From Moraxella equi (lineage in GTDB: Bacteria; Pseudomonadota; Gammaproteobacteria; Pseudomonadales; Moraxellaceae), in assembly GCF_002027555.1 (NCBI RefSeq), contig NZ_MXAP01000044.1:1-28321 (forward strand): a stretch of DNA of 28,321 bases. Direction: 5' to 3'. Under the pieces are notes generated by a model. The model made no database searches, was not told the DNA's origin, and saw only the letters and a program-made list of their open reading frames with translations. Positions 17,312-25,783 of the stretch are shown here, in pieces (position 1 is the first letter of the stretch; every line of letters starts with the position of its first letter). The translations under genes and the position numbers were made by a program.

Positions 17312-18670
17312 TCACGCCCCAAGCACGCTTTGACCGCACACACGCACCACGTTACCATTGAGTCCTGACGCTTTTGGCGACAGTAGCCACGAAATCGTCT
17401 CTGCCACGTCCACAGGCTCACCACCTTGACTCATCGAGTTCATACGGCGACCGGCTTCACGAATGGCAAAGGGAATGGCACCGGTCATCTTGGTCTCAAT
17501 AAATCCAGGGGCGACCGCATTGATACGGCGTGCCGAACCGTCTAGGCTCTTGGCGGTCGCTTCTACCAGACCGATAACTCCTGCTTTACTCATGGCATAG
17601 TTGGTTTGCCCCAGATTGCCGGCAATGCCTGAGATACTAGACACACAGACGATACGAGCCGACTCGGACAAGCCATTATTGGCAAGTAGGTAGTTATTAA
17701 TGGTGCTAATGGCTTTTAGGTTGATGTTTAGCACCAAATCCCATTTGTCAGCACTCATGTTGGCTAGGGTCTTATCACGAGTAACACCAGCGTTATGCAC
17801 CACACCATCCAACACGCCACACGCCTTTAAAATCTGCTCGCCAGCGTCCGTTTGAGTGATGTCCAGTGGCAAGGCATGACCGCCCAAATTGCCAGCGACT
17901 TTTTGTAAATCTGCCAAAGACGCAGGCACGTCTAAGCAGTACAGCTGTGCCCCGTCTCGTGCCAACACTTTGGCAACTGACTCGCCAATGCCACGACTCG
18001 CCCCTGTAACTAGGATTTTTTTGCCTTTTAGGGGTTTGGTTTCGTCAAAATCGACCAACGACAGCTCATCGCCATTATCCTTGATATAGACCGCTTGCCC
18101 TGACACATATGCCGATTTTGCCGACATAAAAAAGCGTAAGGCGTGGTCTAGGTGTTTTTCGGCACCGACTTGGGTGTATAGGACATTGGCGGTAATGCCT
18201 TTTTTAAATTCTTTGGCGACTGATTTGACAAATCCCAACACCGCACGCTGTGCCAAAGCAAAATCAATGTCTATGCCTGTACAGCAAGACGGGCGAGCAA
18301 TCAGCACAATCCGACCAGACGGTTTGATGCGACGGGCGATTTTATGGAAAAATTCATACACCACCTTTAAGCCGTCCGTGTCTTTGATATTGGTAACATC
18401 AAAAATCGCCACTTTAAAACGCACGTTCTCGTCCGTTAGACGGTCATCGAGCTTATCATTAGTGGTAATCTTGGCGTCCAATGTGGTCAAAATATCATTC
18501 ACGCAACGGCTCACATCACTGTCGCCTGTCGCCCCAAATGCCACTTCACCACGCACCGCAGGCTGACCCACTTCAAAGCGGTCAAGTTTAATGGGTGTGG
18601 GCAAACCCAGATTTTTTGCAACAGTTCTGCCTAGACCTGATTGCACCAATTCACCATAACGGTCGCTCAT
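17312..18670 (-). CDS. High-molecular-weight FabG-type 3-oxoacyl thioester reductase
   Basis: A 452-residue short-chain dehydrogenase. The C-terminal half (about 215-452) is a complete FabG: NAD(P)-binding TGASRGIG (222-229), NNAG-like HNAGV (292-296), and the catalytic set Asn317, Ser345, Tyr358 and Lys362 in NYAMSK. The N-terminal about 200 residues are the extra flavodoxin/Rossmann-like domain that defines the HMW FabG (FabG4) class. It reduces 3-oxoacyl-CoA or -ACP. The start has AAGGA seven bases upstream, with a promoter at 18707-18736. It is followed by the MaoC-like gene and divergent from a FadI-type thiolase. This is not the housekeeping fabG of the fab operon. Confidence 0.92.
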   Translation of the reverse strand: MSDRYGELVQSGLGRTVAKNLGLPTPIKLDRFEVGQPAVRGEVAFGATGDSDVSRCVNDILTTLDAKITTNDKLDDRLTDENVRFKVAIFDVTNIKDTDGLKVVYEFFHKIARRIKPSGRIVLIARPSCCTGIDIDFALAQRAVLGFVKSVAKEFKKGITANVLYTQVGAEKHLDHALRFFMSAKSAYVSGQAVYIKDNGDELSLVDFDETKPLKGKKILVTGASRGIGESVAKVLARDGAQLYCLDVPASLADLQKVAGNLGGHALPLDITQTDAGEQILKACGVLDGVVHNAGVTRDKTLANMSADKWDLVLNINLKAISTINNYLLANNGLSESARIVCVSSISGIAGNLGQTNYAMSKAGVIGLVEATAKSLDGSARRINAVAPGFIETKMTGAIPFAIREAGRRMNSMSQGGEPVDVAETISWLLSPKASGLNGNVVRVCGQSVLGA

Positions 18671-19005
18671 AGGAGTATCCTTTTGTTTGTAAATACGATA
18701 AGCCCCATTCTAGCATAAAAATAAATGTTGGCACAAAATTTTCTCTATTATAAAAATAAGTTATAAATTTTAAATAAATAACAAAAAATTAGTTAAGAAA
18801 GCAAAAAACATTTTCCCTTTTAAGTCAAATGATGATAAGCTAGGATAAGCTAAAATGATAGATACGATGTCATTTTTTGGGTTTTGATAAGATTGATTTT
18901 AGGATAATTTCGTGCAAATTTATTAGATTTTTATCTTAACTTATCTTAAAAATCATCTGCCAAAACCCTGTTACCTTTATCAATTCATTTCATTAAGGAT
19001 AAGTC
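18671..19005. promoter_or_regulatory. fabG/thiolase divergent control region with GATAA motif cluster
   Basis: A 335-base AT-rich spacer. On minus, TTGTGC and TAGAAT (18731-18736, 18707-18712; 18-base spacer) form a likely fabG promoter. From 18834 to 19002 GATAA occurs eight times on the two strands. These include tandem decamers gataagctag/gataagctaa (18834-18853) and ttatcttaac/ttatcttaaa (18931-18950). The last GATAA merges with the thiolase ribosome site AAGGATAAG. No convincing thiolase -35/-10 pair was found. Confidence 0.5.
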
Positions 19006-20289
19006 ATGACCATCAAAAAAGTTGCCATTCTTGGCGGAAACCGCATTCCCTTTGCTCGCTCAAACGGTGCATACGCAGACGCCAGTAATATTGATATGCT
19101 CTCATCGGCGTTGGACGGTTTGGTTGCTCGCTTTAATTTGGCGGACAAAGAGATTGGCGAAGTGGTTGCCGGCACGGTCTTAAAACACAGCCGTGATCTG
19201 AACCTAACCCGTGAAGCCCTGCTAAACACAGCCCTATCGCCCACAACCCCTGCCTATGACATCTCGCAGGCGTGTGGCACAGGTTTGCAAGCCACGTTTG
19301 CCGTCGCCAACAAAATCGCACTGGGCATCATCGACAGTGGTATCGCAGGCGGGACGGACACGACATCGGACGCACCGATTGCACTCGGAGACGGCATTCG
19401 TAAGCCCCTGCTTGCCATCAATAACGCCAAAACCGCCAAAGCTCGACTGACCGCCCTAACCCACATCAACCCCAAAGACCTACTATCACTCCCTGCCAAT
19501 GGTGAGCCACGCACTCGCCTATCCATGGGCGAACACCAAGCCATCACCGCCCTAGAATGGAACATCAGCCGTGCCGACCAAGATGAGTTGGCATTTAACA
19601 GCCATCAAAATTTGGCTCGTACGTATGACTCAGGATTTTTTGATGACTTGATGACTCCCTATAAAGGGCTAAACCGTGATAATAACTTGCGTGCAGACAC
19701 CACGCTTGATAAACTTGCCACGCTAAAACCTGCCTTTGGTAAGCGTAACGCCAACCCAACCATGACCGCAGGTAACTCCACGCCACTGACCGACGGTGCG
19801 TCTTGTGTGCTACTTGCCAGTGATGACTGGGCAAGTGAGCACGGTTTTGAACCGCTTGCCTACATCACTCATCAACAAACGGCGGCCGTGGACTTTGTGG
19901 GTAAAAATGGGCTGACCGAAGGACTGCTTATGGCACCTGCCTATGCCGTACCAAAAATGCTCGCTCGTGCTGGTCTGACCTTACAAGACTTTGATTTTTA
20001 TGAGATTCATGAAGCCTTTGCCAGTCAAGTACTCTCTACTCTGGCCGCTTGGGAAAATGAAAACTTCTGCAAAAACCGCTTGGGATTAGATAAGCCATTA
20101 GGTAGCATTGACCGCAGTAAGCTCAATGTCAATGGGTCAAGCCTTGCCGCAGGGCACCCCTTTGCTGCCACAGGTGGACGTATCTTGGCAACCGCCGCCA
20201 AACTGCTCGCCCAAAAAGGCTCAGGGCGTGCTTTGATTTCTATCTGTGCCGCTGGCGGTCAAGGTGTTACTTGTATTTTAGAGCGTTAA
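19006..20289 (+). CDS. Acetyl-CoA C-acyltransferase (FadI-type thiolase)
   Basis: A 427-residue thiolase that cleaves 3-oxoacyl-CoA or condenses acyl-CoA units. Active residues are the nucleophile Cys90 in SQACGTGLQA, His335 in EIHEAF (the HEAF form typical of FadI rather than NEAF), His384 in AAGHPFAATGG and Cys414 in ICAAGGQG. The long insert between about 130 and 175 also fits the FadI subfamily. The ribosome site AAGGATAAG directly precedes the ATG. No hydratase/dehydrogenase partner (fadJ) is adjacent; instead HMW fabG and maoC-like genes are divergent. It may therefore act in a synthetic or shuttle cycle rather than classical beta-oxidation. A very strong terminator follows. Confidence 0.9.
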   Translation: MTIKKVAILGGNRIPFARSNGAYADASNIDMLSSALDGLVARFNLADKEIGEVVAGTVLKHSRDLNLTREALLNTALSPTTPAYDISQACGTGLQATFAVANKIALGIIDSGIAGGTDTTSDAPIALGDGIRKPLLAINNAKTAKARLTALTHINPKDLLSLPANGEPRTRLSMGEHQAITALEWNISRADQDELAFNSHQNLARTYDSGFFDDLMTPYKGLNRDNNLRADTTLDKLATLKPAFGKRNANPTMTAGNSTPLTDGASCVLLASDDWASEHGFEPLAYITHQQTAAVDFVGKNGLTEGLLMAPAYAVPKMLARAGLTLQDFDFYEIHEAFASQVLSTLAAWENENFCKNRLGLDKPLGSIDRSKLNVNGSSLAAGHPFAATGGRILATAAKLLAQKGSGRALISICAAGGQGVTCILER

Positions 20290-20303
20290 TCACAAAAATT
20301 ACC

Positions 20304-20350
20304 CCAAATCAAAAACCCCAATCTGTCATGGATTGGGGTTTTTGATTTGG
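20304..20350. terminator. Very strong bidirectional terminator after the thiolase
   Basis: A perfect 20-bp stem (ccaaatcaaaaaccccaatc and its reverse complement) around a 7-base loop, starting 15 bases after the stop. Internal A and T runs allow termination in both directions. Confidence 0.9.
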
Positions 20351-20466
20351 TTTGGTTTAGATTTAAATGGTATGCATTTCACTTTTTTACCATTTTCAAT
20401 GGCTTATCAATTTTAAAATACACTCAAGAAACTTTAAAATTACTACAAATACAATGATGTGTGGAC

Positions 20467-20532
20467 GTAGGGGCGTGCTGAGCACGCCTTGTATAGTCAT
20501 ATTATCAAAGGGTGTGCTCAGCACACCTCTAC
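20467..20532. repeat. Mirrored pair of REP/BIME-like palindromes
   Basis: Unit 1, gtaggggcgtgctgagcacgcc-type, is at 20467-20488 and unit 2, ggtgtgctcagcacacctctac-type, is at 20511-20532. Each is internally palindromic. Unit 2 is the reverse complement of unit 1 at 19 of 22 positions, so the whole 66 bases can form one long or two short hairpins. Confidence 0.7.
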
Positions 20533-20579
20533 AAACCCGTGATAAATATCAAGTTGGTTGGGTGTACATTTCTGCATTA

Positions 20580-20599
20580 AAGGGCGAATTGCAATTTTT
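20580..20599. repeat. Partial dispersed repeat copy
   Basis: aagggcgaattgcaattttt: one full arm and the centre of the element at 6827-6861, with the second arm degraded. Confidence 0.45.
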
Positions 20600-20962
20600 C
20601 TATTTTTTATCGTAAATAATATTGTGTTTGAATTTTAACTTTTCTTATTTTAAAAAGTTTATCAACAAAATAGATTATGTTAAATAAATTTGGTATAAAG
20701 TTAAGTGGACTTTTAATTGGCAAAGTGGGGAAAATTGGAAAGTTTAAAATTTTTCCTTTATCCTTTATAAAGTTTTTAAGAAAAAGATAATATTATGTTA
20801 AATAATTTTTTAAATTTTAAGCCAATCCCCCACGCATTTGACCCAAAATGCCCTTTATCAATCACACTCGTTAATTTTTTATTTGCCAGTGGCTTGTATT
20901 TTTGTAAGTTATATAATAACATATCTTACTTTTTGCCAATCGGCTGACCTTAGGATTTTATC

Positions 20963-22525
20963 ATGACTTTTAAATACACCGCCCTCGCCTGCTCACTTGC
21001 CACTGCCCTAGCCCTGACCGCCTGCGGTAATGACGACAAGGCTAGCACCGCCACAGACAACGCCGCGCCTGCCATGAGCGATAAGACACTCACGGTCGTT
21101 ACCCCTTGGGAGATTACCAATGCCGACCCCAGCACATCGGGCTTTGTTTATCAGCGTATGGGTATTGGCGAGACGCTCGTGGACGTGGACGACAAAGGGG
21201 CGATTATCCCTGCCCTAGCCGAAAAATGGGAAACAAAAGACAATGGCAAAACATGGGTGTTTACGTTGCGTGATGATGTCAAATTCCACGACGGCACGCC
21301 CATGACCGCCAAAGAAGTGGTTAATAGCCTAACACTTGCCCTAAATAAGCCCACCGCCCTAGAAAGTGCTAATATCGAGCTTATCAAGGCAGTTGATGAT
21401 AAAACGGTAGAATTCAATCTTGCCGAGCCTTTGACCACCCTACCGTCTTATTTGACACACGCCACCGCCATTATCCTAGCCCCAGCGTCCTTTGATGACA
21501 AAGGGCAAGCCACCAAAATCATCGGCACAGGGGCGTATCGGGCGGATAAAGTTGAGCCACCACAAAAGATTGAGCAGTCGGCTTATGCCGACTATTGGGG
21601 ACAAAAAGCCCACATCAATCGCATTAACTACCTTGCCAACTCTCGCAGTGAGACCCGCACCCTGCTTGTCGAGAGTGGCGATGACCATTTGGTGTACACC
21701 CTAGACAGTGCCAGTCTAAAACGCCTACAAAACAACAGCGACCTACAAGTGGCCACCCAAACGCTCGCTCGCACCATTGCCATTAAGATGAACATCGCCA
21801 ATCCGCTCTTTGCCGATAAGACCACTCGTCAAGCCCTATCTGATGCCATAGACCGTGAAGCCATTGCCAAATCGGTGCTACGCATTGGCGACGCGGGAGC
21901 GTATGAGCTACTACCGCCCATGTTTGGCGGTTGGCAGGCAGGCGTGGCAAAATCCGTCCCTGATTATCCTGCCATTAAAGCCAAACTGCTCGCCAATGGC
22001 TTTACCGAAGGGACAAATGGCGTGCTACAAAAAGACGGTAAGCCCTTTACCATATCGCTCATCACGTTCTCCGACCGCCCAGAACTACCGCTTATCGCCA
22101 CCGCCTTACAAGACCAATGGCTTAAAATCGGTGTGGATTTACAAGTTAATATCACCAACTCATCAGAGATTCCCAAGGCTCATCAAGACGGCTCACTACA
22201 AATGGCTCTGTATGCTCGTAACTACGGCAACACCCCAGACCCACTGGCTTCACTACAGTCCGACCTAAGCCCACAAGGCAGCGACTGGGGTGTGATGAAT
22301 TACCAAAACCCCACACTCACCCAAGCTTTGCATGACATCGCCACCACAGCCGATGATGCCAAGCGAGATGAACTCAAAAAACAAGTCGCCACCATTTTGG
22401 CAGATGAGCGTCCGCTTATCCCTGTCGTGTACTACCAACAAAGTGCGTCCGCTCACAAGTCGCTACAAGGCTTGACCCTTGACCCCTTTGAGCGTAAATA
22501 TAACCTAAATCAGCTTAAATGGTAA
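20963..22525 (+). CDS. ABC transporter substrate-binding lipoprotein (peptide/nickel/opine class)
   Basis: A 520-residue family 5 solute-binding protein. The signal peptide ends in a lipobox LTAC with lipidated Cys21, so it is anchored in the periplasm. The typical N-terminal block runs from TVVTPWEITNADPSTS to GIGETLVDVDDKGAIIPALAEKW. The DGTPMTAKEVVNSL segment and the C-terminal region ending in NLNQLKW also fit OppA/NikA-like proteins. Ligand is not decidable from sequence; peptides, nickel chelates or opine metallophores are all possible. TTAGGA lies before the ATG. It has its own terminator and is followed, after a broken gene, by the permease and ATPase genes of the same importer. Confidence 0.88.
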   Translation: MTFKYTALACSLATALALTACGNDDKASTATDNAAPAMSDKTLTVVTPWEITNADPSTSGFVYQRMGIGETLVDVDDKGAIIPALAEKWETKDNGKTWVFTLRDDVKFHDGTPMTAKEVVNSLTLALNKPTALESANIELIKAVDDKTVEFNLAEPLTTLPSYLTHATAIILAPASFDDKGQATKIIGTGAYRADKVEPPQKIEQSAYADYWGQKAHINRINYLANSRSETRTLLVESGDDHLVYTLDSASLKRLQNNSDLQVATQTLARTIAIKMNIANPLFADKTTRQALSDAIDREAIAKSVLRIGDAGAYELLPPMFGGWQAGVAKSVPDYPAIKAKLLANGFTEGTNGVLQKDGKPFTISLITFSDRPELPLIATALQDQWLKIGVDLQVNITNSSEIPKAHQDGSLQMALYARNYGNTPDPLASLQSDLSPQGSDWGVMNYQNPTLTQALHDIATTADDAKRDELKKQVATILADERPLIPVVYYQQSASAHKSLQGLTLDPFERKYNLNQLKW

Positions 22526-22529
22526 GTCC

Positions 22530-22558
22530 ATAAAGACCGTGTTATGCGGTCTTTTTAT
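22530..22558 (+). terminator. Terminator of the substrate-binding protein gene
   Basis: Stem aaagaccg / cggtcttt with a 7-base loop and a T-run, six bases after the stop. It separates expression of the binding protein from the downstream genes. Confidence 0.85.
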
Positions 22559-22636
22559 GTTGTCAATGTTGCAAATTTTGTTTTAAATTTCTTTAAAGAT
22601 GCCCCATTCTCAGCTTTATATCAGCGATTGACCTAT

Positions 22637-22663
22637 CAAGGGCAAATTGTATTCCTGCCCTTG
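22637..22663. repeat. Dispersed palindromic repeat copy with 8-bp perfect stem
   Basis: caagggca-N11-tgcccttg; related in its caagggc..aattg core to the copies at 6827 and 11739. Lies in the spacer before the broken zinc-ribbon gene. Confidence 0.55.
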
Positions 22664-22724
22664 CAACTTAAAAAACATCAAACACCCTGATCATCTCGTC
22701 ATTTTTTCATCATTGGAGCTTGTC

Positions 22725-23883
22725 ATGAGTGAACAAAGCGTGAATAAAAAAGATAGAGCCAAATTCAAGCCCACCCCCAAAGCCAAAACCGCAGGGAGAC
22801 AACCTGAAAAATGGTTTAATGTCTTTTGTGGATTGTGGCGATAATTTTTGCCGGCTTTTTGATTGGACTGGGGAGCAAAATCGTGGCGGATTTGCCGATG
22901 ATTAGCACCGACTCTGTGGAATTATCTGATTTTGTCGCCGACCGTCCTGCCTACGACCAGCTAAAAGACGAGCTGACCCAAGCCGAACAACAAGAGCAAG
23001 ACATCACTCACGAATGGGAACCAAAAAGCCATGAGCTAACCCAAAAACAAAGTGAAAACACAAACGCCCGTGAAACTTTTGACAACTGGCTTGCCACTCG
23101 TTCTGTGACCGAACAATCCGACCAAAATCCCGAAGTCATCAAACGCACAAGCGAGCTTGATGAGCTAAAAGCCCAAGAACAAGCCTTGCAAAGCGAGCTC
23201 TGTCCGCCATAGAAAAACGCCAACTAGACAGACGGCAGACGGTAGAGAACATCGAAACCCAAATCATGCTCATGGAAGCGGACGCTATGGACGGCTACAA
23301 CCGCCATAATAACCGCACCGAATTGCAGGTATTTATTTATCGCTTGATGATTACCTTGCCACTGTTGTTGGCAGGTTATCCGTTTAAACGCTACCGCCAT
23401 ACCAACGCATGGCCGTTTGTGCGGGGCTTTGTATTTTTTGCCTTGTTTGTGTTTTTTTTGGAATTGGTGCCATATCTACCCAACTATGGCGGTTATGTTC
23501 GCTATGGCGTGGGGATTGTCGTAACGGTCGTCATCGACAAATACGCCATTGGGGCGATGAACGCCTATCTAGAACGCAAACGAGTCGAAGAAGCCCTATC
23601 CAGCAACGAGCGCCAACAACATATGGATTATGATGAAGCCCACATCAAAATCGGCAAGGGCATTTGTCCAAGCTGTGAACGCTCGCTCGATTTCAATAAC
23701 ACCGATTTGGACTTTTGTCCACATTGTGGGATACATTTGTTTGAATATTGTCCAAATTGCACCACTCGCAAAAGCACCTTTAATCATTATTGCTTTAAAT
23801 GCGGTCTGGCAAGTCGCACGGAGCGTTTGGATGAACAGGTCTTTACCCTTGCAAATCCCAACACTCCACCCACCCAAATCTAA
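22725..23883 (+). pseudogene. Membrane/coiled-coil/double zinc-ribbon protein, broken by two frameshifts
   Basis: A gene starting at ATG 22725 (GGAG six bases upstream) reads in three successive frames. The first shift is at the T-run 22824-22827: frame 1 gives KWFNVF and then stops after LWR, while one extra T would continue into LWIVAIIFAGFLIGLG. The second is at about 23198-23203 (after LQSEL), where one extra base would continue into LSAIEKRQLD. Repaired, the product is about 386 residues. It has a short basic N-terminus, a membrane helix, about 130 residues of Gln/Glu-rich coiled coil, three more helices, and a C-terminal double zinc ribbon with four CxxC pairs (CPSC, CPHC, CPNC, CFKC). 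Function unknown; I do not recognise a named family. Each break is a single missing base, so sequencing error is possible. Confidence 0.75.
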
Positions 23884-23943
23884 ACACCAAACCCCATGCC
23901 ATGCGTAGGGTTTTCTATTTTAAAAAATATTATGTTATTACAT

Positions 23944-23972
23944 TTGCTTTCATCATCAATAAAAATTATAAT
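23944..23972 (+). promoter_or_regulatory. Promoter of the ABC permease-ATPase operon
   Basis: TTGCTT (23944-23949) and a perfect TATAAT (23967-23972) are 17 bases apart. The predicted start near 23979 leaves about 20 bases before the ATG at 24000, which rules out the upstream ATG at 23901. Confidence 0.8.
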
Positions 23973-23999
23973 AGCCCAATTTTGCTTATCATTATTATC

Positions 24000-24935
24000 A
24001 TGCTAAAACTACTCACATCACGGCTTATCCAACTGCTCTTGGTCGTCTGGTCGGTCGGCACTTTGACCTTTGTTCTTATGCGAAGCCTGCCCGGCGACAT
24101 GGCGTATCGTATCGCAAGCTCTCGCTATGGCTACGACCAAGTTACCGCAAGCTCTGCCGACCAAGTGCGAGCCGAACTGGGGCTTGATTTGCCGTGGTAT
24201 GAGCAGTATATAGCATGGTTTGGTGACCTGCTCCGCTTGGACTTGGGAAACTCGCTCGTCAGTGGGGCAAGCGTGTGGGACGAGATAGCCCACCAGTTTG
24301 GACACACGCTGTCACTCGCTTTTGTTGCTTTGATTATCTCGCTCATCATCGCACCGCCCATTGGCATACTCTCCGCCCTGCGACCTAATGGGGTCTTTGA
24401 CCGTTTTACCTTATTTATCGCCACCTTGCTCCGCTCTGCCCCTGCCTTTATCATTGGCGTGCTACTCATTACCATCTTTGCGGTGCATTTAAAATGGCTA
24501 CCTGCCATCGGCTACGGCAAGCTGATTAACTACGTCCTGCCTGCTCTCACGCTCGCCTTGGGTCTGTCGGCGGTCTCCGTTCGGGTCAGTCGTAATGAGG
24601 CAGTGGCAGTGCTTAACTCTACATTTTATGAATTTGCCAAATTAAAGGGGCTAAGCCCTTGGCAGGCATTTAGACGACATGGCGTGCGTAACATTGCCAT
24701 TCCCATTGTCGCCTATCATGGGGTACAGCTCATCTATCTCATCGAAGGCGTGGTCATCGTGGAGAGCCTGTTTGCATGGCCCGGCATCGGTCATGCCCTA
24801 GTTCACGCCATCATCGCCCGAGACATTCCAATGATACAAGGATCGGCTTTGGTCATGGGTGGGCTGTTCGTGGTGTTAAACGCCGTCTTGGATGTCATCA
24901 ATCGCTACATTGACCCCCGTTATGAAGCTCACTAA
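24000..24935 (+). CDS. ABC transporter permease 1 (DppB/OppB/NikB type)
   Basis: A 311-residue inner-membrane permease. The first helix begins MLKLLTSRLIQLLLVVWSVG and is followed by the family's SLPGD motif (LMRSLPGDMAYR). A periplasmic segment has GLDLPWYEQYIAWFGDLLRLDLGNS, and the EAA-type coupling loop includes EFAKLKGLSPWQAFRRHGVRN. About six helices; the C-terminus VINRYIDPRYEAH is typical. The start at 24000 is fixed by the promoter; no good ribosome site is visible. First gene of a three-gene unit with permease 2 (45-base gap) and the fused ATPase. Confidence 0.9.
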   Translation: MLKLLTSRLIQLLLVVWSVGTLTFVLMRSLPGDMAYRIASSRYGYDQVTASSADQVRAELGLDLPWYEQYIAWFGDLLRLDLGNSLVSGASVWDEIAHQFGHTLSLAFVALIISLIIAPPIGILSALRPNGVFDRFTLFIATLLRSAPAFIIGVLLITIFAVHLKWLPAIGYGKLINYVLPALTLALGLSAVSVRVSRNEAVAVLNSTFYEFAKLKGLSPWQAFRRHGVRNIAIPIVAYHGVQLIYLIEGVVIVESLFAWPGIGHALVHAIIARDIPMIQGSALVMGGLFVVLNAVLDVINRYIDPRYEAH

Positions 24936-24980
24936 GCCTTATCAGTATTTGCCAAACTCCGTTATCAATTTGCCAATATT

Positions 24981-25781
24981 ATGATGAAATACTTAAAAAA
25001 CCTAACCCCCACTCAGTTTATCGGACTTATCATCTTGGCGGCACTCCTCATCTTTGCCTATGGCAGTCCGCTCATACGCCCTCATGACATGGCACTGCAA
25101 AACCTAGATGTCATCCTATCTGCCCCCAGTGGTGAGCACCCCTTTGGCACCGACCATCTAGGGCGTGATATGATGGCACGGCTGGCGTCCGCCATTCGCT
25201 TGTCTTTTTCACTCATTGTCGGCTCGGTGGGGGTGTCGCTCATCTTTGGGCTGTTGTTTGGCTTGCTGGCAGGGATTTTTGGGGGGATTTTGGATAAGTT
25301 TTTTAACTTTATCTGTGATTGTATCATGGCATTGCCTGGTTTATTGTTTATCCTACTGTTTGCATCTATCACCCCCAACAGTTTTTGGTCGCTGTATCTG
25401 GGCGTATCACTTGTCATGTGGGTGGAGTTTTTTAAGATGACCCGTGCGATAAGCCTAACCTTACGCAAATCAAGCGAAGTACAAGCCAGCACACTCATGG
25501 ACATGGGGCTGTGGTACATCATCAAACGCCACTATCTGCCAAGACTTGCTCCCGTCATGTGGACACTCTCGGCATTTGGGGCGGGTCATGCGGTGCTAGC
25601 CCTTGCCACGCTTGGCTTTGTCAATGTCGGTCTTAAACCACCGACCGCCGAGCTGGGTCTCATGATGACCGAACTATTTCCTTATTATTATGAAGCGCCT
25701 TTGGTGTTCTTTTTGCCGATAATCACCGTGTTTTTACTCGTGCTTTCATTCCAATTATTATCAGGCAAACAGGACGGCTAA
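24981..25781 (+). CDS. ABC transporter permease 2 (DppC/OppC/NikC type)
   Basis: A 266-residue partner permease with about six helices. It has the characteristic HPFGTDHLGRDMMARL segment after the first helix (residues about 53-68) and an EAA-like loop around SSEVQASTLMDMGLWYIIKRHYLPR. It would form the membrane channel as a heterodimer with permease 1. The stop codon is two bases before the ATPase ATG, which indicates translational coupling. At 266 residues it is at the short end for the OppC group, which often has an extra N-terminal stretch. Confidence 0.9.
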   Translation: MMKYLKNLTPTQFIGLIILAALLIFAYGSPLIRPHDMALQNLDVILSAPSGEHPFGTDHLGRDMMARLASAIRLSFSLIVGSVGVSLIFGLLFGLLAGIFGGILDKFFNFICDCIMALPGLLFILLFASITPNSFWSLYLGVSLVMWVEFFKMTRAISLTLRKSSEVQASTLMDMGLWYIIKRHYLPRLAPVMWTLSAFGAGHAVLALATLGFVNVGLKPPTAELGLMMTELFPYYYEAPLVFFLPIITVFLLVLSFQLLSGKQDG

Positions 25782-25783
25782 TC

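Larger units (their letters stand above)
20351..20962. other. 612-base AT-rich non-coding region with repeats, upstream of the ABC binding protein
   Basis: No credible gene. It holds a mirrored pair of palindromes (20467-20532) and a partial dispersed repeat (20580-20599). The last about 80 bases contain a perfect TATAAT (20912-20917) without a clear -35, probably part of the promoter of the following gene. The section 20600-20900 is A/T-rich and I see nothing else in it. Confidence 0.6.

Noticed and set aside
20467..20599. CRISPR array
   Set aside because: Only two mirrored palindromes and a different partial repeat; no regular direct repeats or spacers.
20367..20615. 82-residue plus-strand frame in the long spacer
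   Set aside because: It reads through the paired palindromes and has no ribosome site.
20963..22525. Specific naming as NikA or OppA
   Set aside because: Family 5 binding proteins cannot be assigned a ligand from these motifs alone.
22647..22724. Earlier start of the zinc-ribbon gene
   Set aside because: It runs through a dispersed palindrome and has no ribosome site; ATG 22725 has GGAG at good spacing.
22815..22835. Programmed -1 ribosomal frameshift explaining the split zinc-ribbon gene
   Set aside because: No canonical slippery heptamer in frame and no obvious stimulatory structure; two independent breaks fit mutation or sequence error better.
23901..23999. Upstream start for permease 1
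   Set aside because: A near-consensus promoter lies inside this stretch and the translated extension is unlike the family.
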